Positions 1 to 11,667 of a stretch of 64,000 nt of DNA are shown here, in pieces. The translations under genes were made by a program, and so were the position numbers. Location: assembly GCA_035772735.1 (NCBI GenBank), contig JASDFA010000027.1:34206001-34270000 (forward strand), read 5' to 3'. How positions within the stretch are numbered: the first letter of the stretch is position 1; every line of letters begins with the position of its first letter. This stretch comes from Datura wrightii. Taxonomy: Eukaryota; Streptophyta; Magnoliopsida; Solanales; Solanaceae. Below the pieces are notes generated by a model. The model saw only the letters and a program-made list of their open reading frames with translations, was not told where the DNA came from and made no database searches.

Positions 1-857
1 GTCACATCCAAGGCCCGCCGCTCCAACTGCGGGATGTAATCCAAAGCCTCCTCCTCGACGTCGAGGCCTCTGAGAAAGGTGGTGTGTAGTCCACCGAAAC
101 CATACCTGTGGCCGTGGTGCAATCGGGCTCTCTTCATGGCGGATATGATGACTGCCCCGACATTAATCTCCAGCCCTTTCATCAGGGCGTACACCAGGCA
201 AACACGGTCCCCGGTCACATCAGTCATGTGTACCCCCGGGATTAGGCATGAGCAGACTATCTTCAGCCAGATTCGGGCTTCCCTGTTCATCTGAGAATAT
301 GGCAGAGTCTGGTGGTAGCCCCTTTCTTTGTGTCTGCTCCATCTAGCTGTGGATCGAGCCCCACACAGTGTGAGTCTGATGTCGGCATACGGTGGGGTAA
401 TGTTCAGCTGGCGGAGAACGTGGGCGTCTGTGTCCCGCGCTCCAATGATGGCATTTAGCTGGTGGGGTTCCAGAGTTACTATCTGCCCTCTGATTTTGAT
501 GGTGTGGCTTCTGATTGACGGGTTCCAATTTGCATAGAACTCCCGGACCAGGTGCAGGTTGCATTCTTTGGGCTCCTGAAATATGAAACTTAGCCCAGCA
601 GCCTCGATCCGTTGAACTATTCTGGGGAACTCCTGTGCTAATGGCTCCTGTGCTATATGCTCCTCGGGGAAGTATTTATTCTCTTTGTGCTTGGCATACC
701 ACTTTTTCCCCTCGTCAGTCACCCATCTCGTTCCGTATTGGCGGCGCTGGCCGCGTGGAACTGCTGGTGCAGCTGGGACTGCTGTGCCCAGTCTGAGTCT
801 TTTCCTTCCGGTGCTTGAAGTTGATGCACCCTTACCTTTATCTTGCATGCTTGCCAT
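1..857 (-). CDS. Athila ORF2 (putative plant transposon protein, env-position ORF), partial
   Basis: The frame is open from the ATG at 857 down to the window edge, about 285 codons with no stop, and aligns almost codon for codon with ORF2 of copy 2 (16030-17229). The N-terminus is basic, with a KGKG and RKRLRL stretch. It is followed by a region with FYANWNP and a VTLEP..LNAIIG motif, which resembles the plant transposon protein family found downstream of pol in Athila elements. The function of this family is not established; it sits where retroviruses carry env, but I see no clear signal peptide or transmembrane segment. The C-terminus is outside the window. Confidence 0.75.
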   Translation of the reverse strand, partial: MASMQDKGKGASTSSTGRKRLRLGTAVPAAPAVPRGQRRQYGTRWVTDEGKKWYAKHKENKYFPEEHIAQEPLAQEFPRIVQRIEAAGLSFIFQEPKECNLHLVREFYANWNPSIRSHTIKIRGQIVTLEPHQLNAIIGARDTDAHVLRQLNITPPYADIRLTLCGARSTARWSRHKERGYHQTLPYSQMNREARIWLKIVCSCLIPGVHMTDVTGDRVCLVYALMKGLEINVGAVIISAMKRARLHHGHRYGFGGLHTTFLRGLDVEEEALDYIPQLERRALDV

Positions 858-2207
858 TTTACCTGCCAACACAAGTAAACAAGCTCAATGTCAAGGTAAA
901 AAGATATTAACTTCGGCTAAGGTCGGGTTACGCTAAATTTACCCCACACTTAGTCCTTAGCTACAGTTACGATACTACGGCAAGAATAACTTTATTTACA
1001 CCCAACAACCAACTATATAATCATGCTTAGTGCGTTCAAACGATAATTCGACGGCATAACTTCTGCGTACTACTCAGACTTCGTACAGCTAATCCCAATC
1101 GCTACCGTCGCTAGCATTTTAACCATCGCACTTAGCAAAGAAAAACAATGAAACAAAACAACAACAAAAATGCTATACACCTGAACCTATACCAAGAACC
1201 AAATTTGAACAAAATTTCAACATTTTCCCCAAACCCGAGAATTCGTCGTCTATTAACATTCAAACAATTTGTTCAACGATTCAACCCATTTCAAAGTACA
1301 CCCTGGCATAGAATTTACGAATTCAACACATTACCAACTTCAAATTCAACAACAAAGCCCTAGAATTGATTTCTTCCATCAAATTCGAATAATTCATACA
1401 ATCGACAAGTTCAAACAATCATTACAACATTCCGAACGTTTATCAATCAACGAATAACTCGAATTCATGCTTAACTTCGACTTAGGGCGATTTATCTCAC
1501 CTCCCATGCTTAATTTCGACTTAAATCGACAAAAATTGAGAAAGAATCGGAAAACATACCTTGTCGTTGAATAAGCAAAGAAAACTTGGTAGTTTGTTGC
1601 CTTAAGCCGTGGCACGTTGGTGGGAGAGGGGTTTTGGGATGTTTGGTCGCGGAGGAAAATGAAAATGAGGAAAAAAAGGGGAGAAATTGGGGTTTAAAAG
1701 GTAGAAAACACGCGGGTCACCTGGCAACCCGGTGTGACCCGTCACAATTTACACGGCAACGTGTCACGGAGTGCATCGCGGTGCACTGCCTCCGTGACAC
1801 GGAGCCATCGCGACAGCATACTGGAAATTTTTAAAATTTCCGGATTACACCTCAACGTGTCACGGAGGGTAACGCGGAGGTCCTCCTCCGTGACACGGAG
1901 CTATCGCCCAGCTCACTGTCTTCTACATTTTATTAATTTTTCATACCTCGCCTTTTACTTCACGATTCTGTGCACATTTTTCTCCGTTTGACCTGAAAAT
2001 CATCTCACTAAACAAAATTGGTTAGAATAATAGGTTTCACCTACTAAAAATAAAAAATACTAACTACAACGAAAAAATCTTGTAATCAATCAAGAAAAAG
2101 AAAAAAAATAAAATCTATTTACACTTTACAAAATGAAAGAAAAATTTTTCACGGGTTGCCTCCCGTGCAGCGCCTGGTTTACCGTCGCGGCTTGACGTCA
2201 TTTAAGC
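858..2207 (-). other. Non-coding spacer between pol and ORF2 of Athila copy 1
   Basis: No convincing ORF is present. The stretch is AT-rich except for two GC-rich hairpin modules at 1761-1800 and 1857-1896. It aligns with 17230-18591 of copy 2, so it is a conserved part of the element rather than a foreign insert. The short reading frames here are unsupported. Confidence 0.7.
1761..1896. repeat. Pair of 40-bp GC-rich hairpin modules (spacer, copy 1)
   Basis: Module 1 (1761-1800) has arms GTGTCACGGAG and CTCCGTGACAC. Module 2 (1857-1896) has the same arms around a different centre containing GGAGGTCCTCC. The starts are 96 bp apart. Similar modules occur in the LTRs of this family and in the spacer of copy 2. 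Confidence 0.85.
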
Positions 2208-2429
2208 TCAATTGTCCGCTAGGGTGATGGACGATTTCTCACGATCACTGTCCTCCCCCCAGTAGTGCTTACACCTTTGGCCATTTACTAAGAACGTGGC
2301 ACTCCGATCTTCTTGCCACAATTCTACAGCCCCGTGAGGGGTCATTCTTACCACTTCAAATGGTCCTGACCATTTAGACCTCAGCTTTCCAGGAAACAAT
2401 TTCAATCTCGAATTGAAGAGCAAAACTTT
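2208..2429 (-). pseudogene. C-terminal tail of Athila pol beyond an amber codon
   Basis: In frame with pol and separated from it by the single TAG at 2430-2432. It carries the SH3-like integrase tail motif KWSGPFEV and ends with a short acidic-basic tail. The same final 20 or so residues are found at the end of the deleted pol of copy 2 (18592-18660), which shows that this is the natural C-terminus of the polyprotein. Confidence 0.8.
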
Positions 2430-5400
2430 CTATCCCGGCTCGAAAATGCGATGCACCACATGCTTATCATGCCATCTTTTAGTTCTTTCCTTGTAGTACT
2501 TGGCACTCTCATAGGCATGCCAGAGGAACTCATCAAGTTCACTGAGCTGCATTAGTCTCTTTTTTCCCGCCAGCTCTAAGTCCATATTTAGCTTTCTGAC
2601 AGCCCAGAAAGCTCGGTGCTCTAATTCCACCGGAAGATGACATGCTTTGCCATAGACCAATCGGTATGGTGAGGTTCCAATCGGTGTCTTGTAAGCAGTT
2701 TTGTAAGCCCACAACGCATTATCAAGTTTGCTGGACCAATCATTTCGTTGTGTATTCACCGTTTTCTGAAGAATCTGCTTCACTTCTCTATTTGACACCT
2801 CTACTTGCCCACTAGTTTGGGGGTGGTATGCTGTTGCCACTTTATGGCGCACCCCATACTTGGCTAGTAATTTCTTGAAACTTGCATTGACAAAATGAGC
2901 CCCTCCATCACTGATAATGGCTCGGGGTGTCCCGAACCTTGTGAGGATGTGTTTTTTCACAAACTTCGTTACTACCTTGTTGTCATTCCTGGGGCAAGCT
3001 ATTGCTTCCACCCATTTTGATACATAATCTACAGCCACCAAGATGTAACGATTACCAAATGACGGTGGGAATGGACCCATGAAATCAATGCCCCATACAT
3101 CAAAGGGCTCAACTTCCAGTATATTCTGCAACGGCATCTCTTGTCTTCTGCCAATTGATCCTGTACGCTGACATCTATCACACATTTTGACATACGCCAT
3201 AGAGTCTCTGAACAGTGTTGGCCAAAAGAAACCTGACTGTAGAACCTTGTGCGCTGTTCTCTCGCCTCCGTGATGCCCTCCATACAATGAAGAATGGCAG
3301 CCCCTCAACACTTCTCCAATCTGACTCTCTGGGATGCATCTTCTCATTACCTGATCTGGTCCCTGTTTGAACAAATATGGTTCATCCCAAACATAGTGCC
3401 GGATATCATGCCTCAATTTCCAACTTTGCTGGTCTGTTGCCTCCGGTGGGTAGACTCCGCTCACTAGTAAGTTGACTATGTATGCATACCAGGGAACTTC
3501 AACTTCTCCCACTGCCAAGAGTTGCTCATCTGGGAACTCTTCATTTATGTTATCACTTTCCATCACATGCGACTGACTTTCCAGTCGTGATAGGTGATCT
3601 GCTACTTGGTTCTCGCTCCCCTTTCTGTCTCTGATCTCAAGGTCGAACTCCTGCAACAATAAGATCCATCTAATCAACCTGGGCTTAGCATCCTTCTTGT
3701 TGAATAGATACTGAATAGCTGCATGATCGGTGTACACCACAACTTTCGAACCCACCAAATAGGACCTGAATTTGTCAAATGCAAACACCAGAGCTAGCAT
3801 TTCCTTCTCTGTGACTGTGTAATTGCTTTGGGTCGTATTCAGTGTTTTGCTTGCATAATAAATAGAATGGAAGATTCTATTTTTTCTTTGTCCCAATACG
3901 GCTCCCACAGCCACATCACTGGCATCACACATCAGCTCAAATGGTTGTTCCCAGTCAGGAGAAGTAAGTATAGGTGCTTCTATCAATTTCTGCTTCAACT
4001 TTTCGAATGTTGTAACACACTCATCATTCAACTCGAACATTACCTCTTTTTCTAGCCGTCTGCATAGCGGTCTAGAAATGTTGGAAAAGTTTTTGATGAA
4101 TCGTCTATAGAATCCTGCATGCCCAAGAAAACTGCGCACACCTTTCACTGACACTGGTGGTGGCAACTTTTCAATAACCTCGATCTTAGCACGATCGACT
4201 TCCAACCCCTTTTTATATGCTTTGTGGCCAAGGACAATACCCTCCTTCACTAAGAAGTGGCATTTCTCCCAGTTTAATACAAGGTTGGATTCCTCACAGC
4301 GAGCCAGCACCCTGTCAAGATTCTGCAAACAAGTAGCAAACGAATTACCAAAAACAGAAAAATCATCCATAAATACCTCAACAAAATCCTCCACCATGTC
4401 ATGGAAAATATCCATCATCCATCTTTGGAATGTGGCGGGTGCATTGCATAACCCAAACGGCATTCGCCTGAAAGCATATGTCCCATAAGGACAAGTGAAA
4501 GTAGTCTTCTCTTGATCCTCCGGAGCTATGGCTATTTGGTTATAACCAGAGTACCCATCCAGGAAGCAATAATATTCCTGTCCTGCCAACCTATCCAGTA
4601 TTTGATCAATAAAAGGGATGGGGTAATGATCTTTCCTTGTGGCTTCGTTTAACTTTCTGTAATCCATACAAATCCGCCAGCCTGTGACGGTTCGAGTAGG
4701 GATCAACTCATTTTTCTCGTTGGTGACTACAGTCATCCCCCCTTTCTTTGGAACACATTGAACGGGGCTAACCCATTCACTGTCTAAAATTGGGTAGACC
4801 ACACCTGCACCAAGCCACTTGATTATTTCTTTCCTTAACACATCCTTCATTGCTGGATTAAGTCTCCGTTGCGGCTGAACGGTTGGTTTGGCTCCTGTCT
4901 CCATGAATATCCTGTGTGTGCAGAAAGCTGGATTGATACCCTGAATGTCTAACATCTGCCAACCCATTGCTTTCTTCCTCTTTCTGAGGACACCAAATGT
5001 TGCCTTTTCCTGTGCCTCCGTCAAGTCTGCAGAGATGATAACTGGTAACGTCTCCCCCTCCCCCAAAAAGATATATTTTAAATGGGGAGGCAATTCTTTC
5101 AGCTCCAGCTTCGGTGCCTCCTCAACGGATGGTTTCGGCAAAGGCTCTAGAGATCTCATCAATGATTGAAATTCCTGTCTCCTCGGATGATTCTGTGCTC
5201 CATTCAATAATTGGACCATTCCACACGCCTCTCTATCTCCAAAATGATCGGAGTGCATCAACGCTCTTTCCAATGGGTCTTGAGATTCAACAATCTGCCT
5301 AATTTCTTCATGTTCAACCACATTGATTGCTGAAAGCTCCTCATTTATAGCTGGCAGCTTCATGGCTTTTAACACATCAAATACCTCTATCTTGTCGTGT

Positions 5401-5882
5401 GCTTGCATTGTCAGTTGCCCCGCAGCTACGTCGATTAATGCTTTCCCGGTTGCCAAGAAGGGTCGTCCCAAAATAAATGGGACTTCCGCGTCTGGTTCAA
5501 AATCCAGAACAATAAAATCTATCGGAAAAATTAGGGAGCCAACTTGCACTAGAACATCCTCAACAATGCCATCCGGCTTAGCTAAGGATCGGTCTGCCAA
5601 CTGCAAGATTACGGTTGTAGGTCTAGGACTCCCTAGACCCAACTTTCTGAATACCGAAGATGGCATCAGATTTATGCTCGCCCCCAAATCACACAATCCA
5701 CGAGCTCGGATGCTTTGCCCAATAGTAAGCTGGATAGTAAAACTTCCAGGGTCTTTTAGCTTTATGGGCAATCTATTTTGGATCCGGGAAGTGCACTCCT
5801 CTGTTAAAGCCACCGTAGCATACTCAGTCAAACGACTTTTGTTGGCCACAATGTCCTTTATGTATTTGGCATATTTCGGCAC
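2430..5882 (-). pseudogene. Athila pol: protease, reverse transcriptase, RNase H, integrase
   Basis: A 1150-residue open stretch in the same frame as gag. It is not an independent gene: its first residue is a GTG codon seven bases below an in-frame TAG at 5889-5891. Domains in order: aspartic protease with D-L-G-A at about residues 65-68; RT at about 390-560 with LDGYSGYNQ and the catalytic F-M-D-D box near 505 (about 4361-4372); RNase H with CDASD and YTDH; integrase with a GHHGG..C..C zinc-binding region, a GIDFMGPF core and a [10 protein letters not shown] segment. The stretch stops at a TAG (2430-2432), after which the same frame runs 73 more codons to a stop at 2208, giving the integrase C-terminal tail. 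Key catalytic motifs look intact. Confidence 0.9.
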
Positions 5883-6143
5883 TCCCTGCTAGACATCAAC
5901 AAGAGGTAAGTTAACATGTACCTGTTTAAGCACCTCCATGAATTTCTTGAAACGCGCCTCCTCCTTGTGTTTCTTGAGTCGTTAAGGGAACGGGGGTGGA
6001 GGTCTTTCTGATTCAGCTTCCTTGGTCTTCCCCCTTTCCGAACTTTGCTCCCCCTCAACTTTTGCTGCTCCCGAATTTTGAGGTAGTCTTTCTGCTTCCA
6101 CCTTCTTCAGCTGCAAACCACTCCTTGTGGTCACTGCATTTAC

Positions 6144-7553
6144 CTATTTCGGATTCGGATCCGTGTCGCTCGGCAGTCCTCCTCTGGGCCTTGTATTTTG
6201 GGCACTAGCAAATTGCCCAAATTTATACTCAAGAGCCTTGGTCGCTAACTGGTTATTTTTCACTTCGGCTGCCAATTTAACATAGTCAGCCTGCAATTGC
6301 GCTTGGTTAGCGATCATGGTCTTGAACATCTCCTCAATGTTGGGTGATGGTGGTGGAGGAGGTGCATTGTTATTTCTGAATTGAGATTGGTAGTTCTGTT
6401 GCCCTCTTTGATTCCTTTGCATACCCTGACCCGAACTTTGGCCTTGATGGCTGTTGCTACCCCATGAAAAATTTGGATGGTTCCTCCAATTTGAATTGTA
6501 GCCACTACCATACTGCTGGTGATTTCTTTGTGCATTACCCACAAAGTTTACCGAATCAGGATTTGCTCCACAGCACTCAGCTGAGTGCTCACTGCTTCCA
6601 CACACTTCACACCACATTTGCTGGACCGCATTAACTGGAGTTGACAGCTGGTTCAAAGTCATGTTGCTGAAGTGGTTGTTCAATTGATTTTGCAAGGCAG
6701 CTATCTGTGCAGCGATAGCTGTAAATCCATCCACTTCAAACACTCCTGCTGCTTTCCTTGCCCCACCTCGTGATGAATCAGCATTCCATTCTGGATTGCC
6801 CTGTGAAATCCGGTTTAGCAAGGTATACAACTCCTCATAAGTCTTTTCCAGCGCTTTCCCTCCAGCTGCTGAATCTAGCAAAATTTTGGTATGGGGTTCC
6901 AAACCCTCAATAAATGTGTGCACCAACACGTAATTGGACTGATGATGATGAAGACAGTTCCGCAACATGGATTTAAATCTCTCCCAGGCTTGATATAAAT
7001 TTTCTCCCTCTCTCTGTTTGAAACTTAGAATTTGACTTCTTGCTGTTTTGCCAGAGGGAAAAAACCTTATCAAAAACTTTCGTGCAAGATCATCCCACGT
7101 TGAAATAGAATTTGGTGGCTCAGCTGTCAACCACCTCTTGGCTTCTCCGAGTAATGAGAACGGAAATAATGTAAGCCGAACATAATCAGGTGACACTCCA
7201 GCGGGTATATAAGTGTCACTTATCTCCAAAAAGTTTTGGAGATGCTGTTGTGGGTCTTCATGAGGGAGACCGGTAAATTGCCCGCTTGTGTGCAACAATT
7301 GCAACATATTTTTCTTGAGTTCAAATCTCCCTCCAGGCTCTGGTTTGCGGATACTGGATGTAACATTGTTGGCATGTGGGATTGCCACCTCGCGAACCGG
7401 CCTTGCTGCTGCTTCTTCGGGCACTAACACTGCCCTTACTACCGGTGGATTTTGTTGCACCATAATAGTCTGTCTGAGCAACTGCAGCTTCCTTTGTAAA
7501 GCTTCTCTCCGTTTACTGTGAAATATACGTTCAGGCTCTATATAAGATTCCAC
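6144..7553 (-). pseudogene. Athila gag polyprotein
   Basis: About 469 codons of capsid and nucleocapsid-like protein. The retrotransposon gag core lies at about residues 90-190, with FSLLGEAKRWL, WDDLARKFL and NLYQAWERFK. A degenerate Cys/His segment (CEVCGSSEHSAECC) is at about residues 315-328, followed by a Gln/Asn/Gly-rich region and a proline run. The stretch ends at a TAG at 6144-6146 where copy 2 has a glutamine codon. In the same frame a TAA at 5982-5984 and a TAG at 5889-5891 precede the protease. The first residue shown is a GTG and an in-frame TGA lies a little upstream, so the true start is unresolved; the first in-frame ATG is near 7463. Confidence 0.85.
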
Positions 7554-7692
7554 CAGCTCTTTGTCTCTTGCCAGTGTTCACAGCAATTAAGTCTGCAAAA
7601 TACAGGCTAAGACCAAGTTGTCAACACTTAAGAGAAGAAAATACAAATACAATAAAATTAACACTTAAAACAAATTCACCAATTGCCAAGTC

Positions 7693-7710
7693 TCCCTGGC
7701 AACGGCACCA
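7693..7710 (-). other. Primer binding site (tRNA-Asp type), Athila copy 1
   Basis: On the minus strand this reads TGGTGCCGTTGCCAGGGA, six bases inside the 5' LTR. It differs at two positions from the expected complement of the tRNA-Asp 3' end, which is intact in copy 2. Both changes look like C-to-T or G-to-A transitions. Confidence 0.8.
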
Positions 7711-7716
7711 AAAACT

Positions 7717-9136
7717 TGTTCTGTTGTTTCGTTGGGTATCTAAACCGACACGCAAGTGCACGTGGTCGAACAAGTAGTAAGTGGCTTTAGTAAGCCAAGT
7801 ATCAATCCCTCAGAGACTCGGATTAAGTGAAGTTTGCTTAAGTATACTATACTATATTTAACTTCTAAATATGCTGACAACAACGTAACCAAAAAGTGAA
7901 TAATTTGTTTTATAAATTTTATACTAAAACTACTAACAATTATCTACTTTGAATTTGGACTATGAATAAGAGCATGCTGAGGTTATAGAACATGTAATGA
8001 AACTGATTATCATCATCAATTGGTTAATCTTTTCTTCCTGTTGCTAGCCAAGAACATTAGCCAAGAGATTAAAACTCTCGTATTTAATCTCACTTAAGAA
8101 TCATAAACCATCCGTCTACATTTCTGTGATCACATGCAATTCATGACCTAGCAATACAATTCCGGTTCCTAAATTGACTAATACGGCTTTCAAGTATATT
8201 TCTATCACGAAAGCACATCAAAACTCAATTTTCCCAAATCAAGTAAAGAACAATATCCTATTAATTCACAACTTTCCAACTTTGTGCTCTCTCGAGTGAA
8301 ATCGGACTTTTTAGATGTACATTAATGTAGGCCACACACCAATGTAGTAGAAACAAGAATTAATAGAACAACATGGAAGAAAAAAGATGAAAAACCAAAT
8401 AATTCAATAATCAAAATTCATCACAAGTGTTCATAACCTCAGCAAGGAAGGGAATTAGCCACTCATTTATGGATTAATCATCCTAAAACAAGTGTTAATC
8501 ATACAAACAATTGAATTAGAGAAGAAAGAAAGAGAGAAAAAACCCTGAACTTTTCGTCCCTCAACTGCCTGTAACCCACGTCCTTGCTCCACCAAGTCTG
8601 AATTATCAAAAAATGAACCTAATAATACTAGTGGGAATTTTTCCCGGAATAACAAGCAACGTGTCACGGAGTGCATCGCGGAGCACTGCCTCTGTGACAC
8701 GCCGTGAACGCAGACCCTCACTGGAATTTGGGGGTCCGGGAATATAGCACCAACGTGGCACGGCGTGCAACGCGGAGGCTAGCCACCGTGCCACGGAGCT
8801 GTCGCGAACCTCCACTGGAAATTGGTGAATTTTCACCCTCCAGGCAGAATGCCTCCGCGATGGCAGCGTGACACGGCTCCATCCCGGAGCCCCTTTAATT
8901 TGTACAGTCCAATGCCTTTTCCCTTGCTCGTATCCAAGTCCAACTCCGATATCATCCAACATGCATTTTAGCTCCTCGAAATCACCTTTTACCTACAAAA
9001 CAATGCTAATCATGTTGGTTAGTATAAATTCACATTTTATTACCAATTACATGAAAATGTATGCACATTGCTAGATAAACAAGGCGAAAATGATACTTTT
9101 GAGTATCACTTGGGCATATAAATCTGCCCAAGATCA
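7717..9136 (-). repeat. 5' LTR of Athila copy 1
   Basis: The boundaries (TG...CA) were set by alignment with the two LTRs of copy 2, which have a proven target duplication. Length is about 1420 bp. The position corresponding to the TATAAATA box of copy 2 (near 8625) is disrupted. Three hairpin modules lie at 8661-8889. Confidence 0.9.
8661..8889. repeat. Three GC-rich hairpin modules in Athila LTR (copy 1)
   Basis: Module 1, 8661-8700: arms GTGTCACGGAG and CTCTGTGACAC. Module 2, 8755-8794: arms GTGGCACGG and CCGTGCCAC, perfect. Module 3, 8853-8889: arms CTCCGCGATGG and CCATCCCGGAG. Modules 1 and 2 start 94 bp apart. Confidence 0.85.
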
Positions 9137-9504
9137 CGCATGGCATCGCGTCGGCAAGGTTGCCACATTGCATGGCTGGTTGCGCAACATAGCCTGCACC
9201 TCACGCCTCTGGTGGTGTAGGTGTAGCTGTGTGCCACGCTGTTGGTCGCGCGGGCGTGGTAGCGCAGTGCTCAATGCCATGAATTTGACTTGTTCATTCC
9301 AACTTCTTCATGAAACCTTCATTCCAATAGCCTCAAATACACCTAAATTCATCACTTTTATCCCTGAGAGCATCTAATCATATGTGTTAGCTTTTTTAAC
9401 AAATATATATCATAAACACATGCATACGCACATAATTTGTTCTCAAAACATAGTAAAATATTGGCCAAATATGGCTAAGAAGTGCGTAAATACTCCCTTC
9501 ATCA
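9137..9504 (-). repeat. LTR fragment of the Athila/Tat-like family seen at 38709-43876
   Basis: The minus strand aligns with the first part of the LTRs at 38709 and 42369. Shared features are the TGATGAAGGG-type terminus (plus-strand CCCTTCATCA ending at 9504) and the block around GCCTCAAATAC and GTGTGTTAGCT. The rest of this LTR is missing because Athila copy 1 begins at 9136, so copy 1 appears to have inserted into it. Confidence 0.7.
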
Positions 9505-10467
9505 CTCTTTATGAAAACTCTCTCTAAAATCTGCTCAAACTTTATGAAAATAATGCATTTATTTTTAAATAACAATGCTTTCAAAAATCATGACTTTTAT
9601 GCATTAGGGTTCATGGATAAGAGACATGAACCAACCATCAAAAATAATTCAAGAATCAAGAGAACATCATCAATGAGTACTAAGAGAATGAAAATAAATA
9701 ATAGAACGGTACAATTCAATTGGAATAACTCATTAATGAACAATTCAATAGATAGAGAAGAAGACAATTCAAGAATTGGGTAAAACCCTAGCTTTAATAT
9801 CAATGATCTCTTGCATGGATGTACAGAATGAGGATGAATAGAATTTCTCACTTAAGTTAGCCTTACATACCTGGGAAGTTGAGCTTAGACTCAAGCTTGA
9901 AGAACCCTAGGTTGAGAAGATGATTTTCTAGCTTATTTGATGAACTTGAGAGCTTAATGATCATGAATCTTACGTTTTTTTAATGGAAGGGTATAAGAAT
10001 TTAGACTAATTAAACTATAAAATATACTTTTTAGCAATTCCAAAATGTTCTAGATTAGGTTCTAAAAATATGAAAAGTTACTAAACTAACCCTGAAATCC
10101 CATTTGCGAATTTAACCCGCTGATGATGACGTGTCACTTGACGACTCATCATCACAATTGATGACTCATGGGGTGTGGTCATTACTACTGAAAACAAGAT
10201 AGATATTCTCTGATTTTTACCTCAACATCCTTCATAATGACTAACTTAATGAATCGTCACTTGTATTAAAGAATTGTGGCCTAACTCATTGAAACTGGGA
10301 ATAAATTGTCAAGTTTCAAAACTTAGCTTCAGGACAACTCCACTTGAAGGATCGTCAAGTCACCTGAAGACTCACTTAACCAGTCATTCTGTGGTGATGG
10401 TCAAATTTCTATTGGTTTTCTTCTTTATGTCCAGGATCTGATCTTAAGGACTTTTGATGGTTATTAC
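9505..10467 (-). repeat. Decayed chromovirus (Tekay-like) LTR remnant
   Basis: Its layout matches the minus-strand Tekay LTR at 23134-25450: CCCTAG and CATACCT blocks, then clustered GACTCATC and GACGACTC motifs, ending near 10467 in a TTATTACATA that corresponds to the reverse of the TGTTATACC LTR start. Similarity is patchy, so the lineage and boundaries are approximate. No coding sequence is seen. Confidence 0.5.
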
Positions 10468-10868
10468 ATAGGCTCATCGTCAGGAACAACAATAGGCTTA
10501 CCATTTTCCTTCCTAAGGCGAGACCTCACCCTCCTTGGAATCAATTGGGCTAGAGGAAGGTGGTCCTCATCCAGTGACTAAGTTACTATGATAATGACCA
10601 TAAAAGGACAAGAAGCAGGAGTGACTTCTCTCGATATCTCTGATATCGCAGCAACATGTTCCACTAAACTTTCTATGTTAGGGCATAACCCTAAGTCCTT
10701 TCCTAGATCTGCATGGCCCAGATTTTTTGGGTTATTTTATGTGTTCCCCCTGACAACCAGCATTTTCCATTCTAACATCTTCTGGATTTGTCATGTTCAG
10801 AGATTCCCCCTCACAAGTTGAATCCTCTCCAACCTTAGAACCATGAATAATTTCCTAATAAGCTTCTC

Positions 10869-11093
10869 CTAAAGTTTTCCCTTCGCATAAAACTTTGGTA
10901 GAAATTCTTCTATCTTATCTCCTTCAGCCATTCTACTGATGTGAGCTATATTTGATTCTTTGGCTATTAGCACTGCAAATGGGTCAAGAGGAGGCGCCTG
11001 TTCTATATAATAAAATACCAATGGTCTATACACTATTAAGGCGGTGGAGGATGGGGTTGAGGGTTGCATAATTGCAGAAGATGAAATGGTCAT
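10869..11093 (-). pseudogene. Degenerate ORF downstream of copia RNase H (env-position)
   Basis: A 74-codon ORF from the ATG at 11093, with a Ser/Thr/Pro-rich N-terminus. Below it, degraded coding-like sequence continues to about 10468, including a stretch resembling RRVRSRLRKENG in frame-shifted form. An additional ORF between RNase H and the 3' LTR is known from SIRE-type copia elements. Here it is too short and broken to assign a function. Confidence 0.4.
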
Positions 11094-11149
11094 GGCTTTT
11101 AGGAATTTTGGTGATTTGGGTTGTGTGTGTGAGAGAGAGAGAGAGATCA

Positions 11150-11667
11150 AGCTGTTGGAGGGAGAGAAAGAGAATTAAGTATGAGGGAAGGTCTTTTGAA
11201 TTTTTGGGGATTTATAGGAGTTGTGAAGAGGTGGGGATCTTAGTAGAAGTGTGAGAGTTATTTAGAGGAATGGGTAGGATACATCTGAATTTACTCCTAA
11301 GGACTCATCATTACTCTTTACCCAATTACTGCACAGAATGACAGTTCCTGACTTGTCTTTTCATATTTATGGCCTTAAATGTGAAATGGTAAGACTGGAT
11401 GGATGGGACAGGTAGATGTGATCAATATTAAAGACCAATTTGCACAAAGATGAATCACATACCTGATGTCATGTTTATATATTTGAAACTTCATCCCATT
11501 GTTCAGCTAATCTCTATAACGCAAGCAAATATTTAGTTATATATTGTGATATATGAAGATGTATATTCGTTAAAGTACATACAACTAAATATATAAGGCT
11601 GAGCAAAAATGTAATAATTAATAGATAAAATTCAAAAACTAATTAGAATCTTAGGATTGAGGGATAC
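11150..11667. other. Non-coding stretch within the copia element
   Basis: Contains a short (GT)n(GA)n simple repeat at about 11121-11146 and otherwise AT-rich sequence with no recognisable gene or repeat boundary. Confidence 0.5.

Larger units (their letters stand above)
1..9136 (-). mobile_element. Athila-type Ty3/gypsy LTR retrotransposon, copy 1 (3' end outside window)
   Basis: The element reads right to left: 5' LTR (7717-9136), tRNA-Asp primer site, gag, protease, reverse transcriptase, RNase H, integrase, an untranslated spacer and then a second ORF that runs off the window start. The gag-pol then ORF2 order, the tRNA-Asp primer site and the protease and RT motifs are typical of the Athila branch of Ty3/gypsy. 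The 3' LTR and target duplication lie outside the window. Copy 2 at 12668-22518 belongs to the same family, and the two align over gag, ORF2, the spacer and the LTRs. Gag-pol has four in-frame stops, so this copy is probably not autonomous now. Confidence 0.9.

Noticed and set aside
1761..1896. CRISPR-like or terminator-like reading of the repeated hairpins
   Set aside because: Only two or three units per site, no unique spacers and no T-tract; the context is a plant retrotransposon.
5323..5892. 189-codon plus-strand frame
   Set aside because: It lies antisense to the protease-coding part of Athila pol, which has clear domains; it is a shadow frame.
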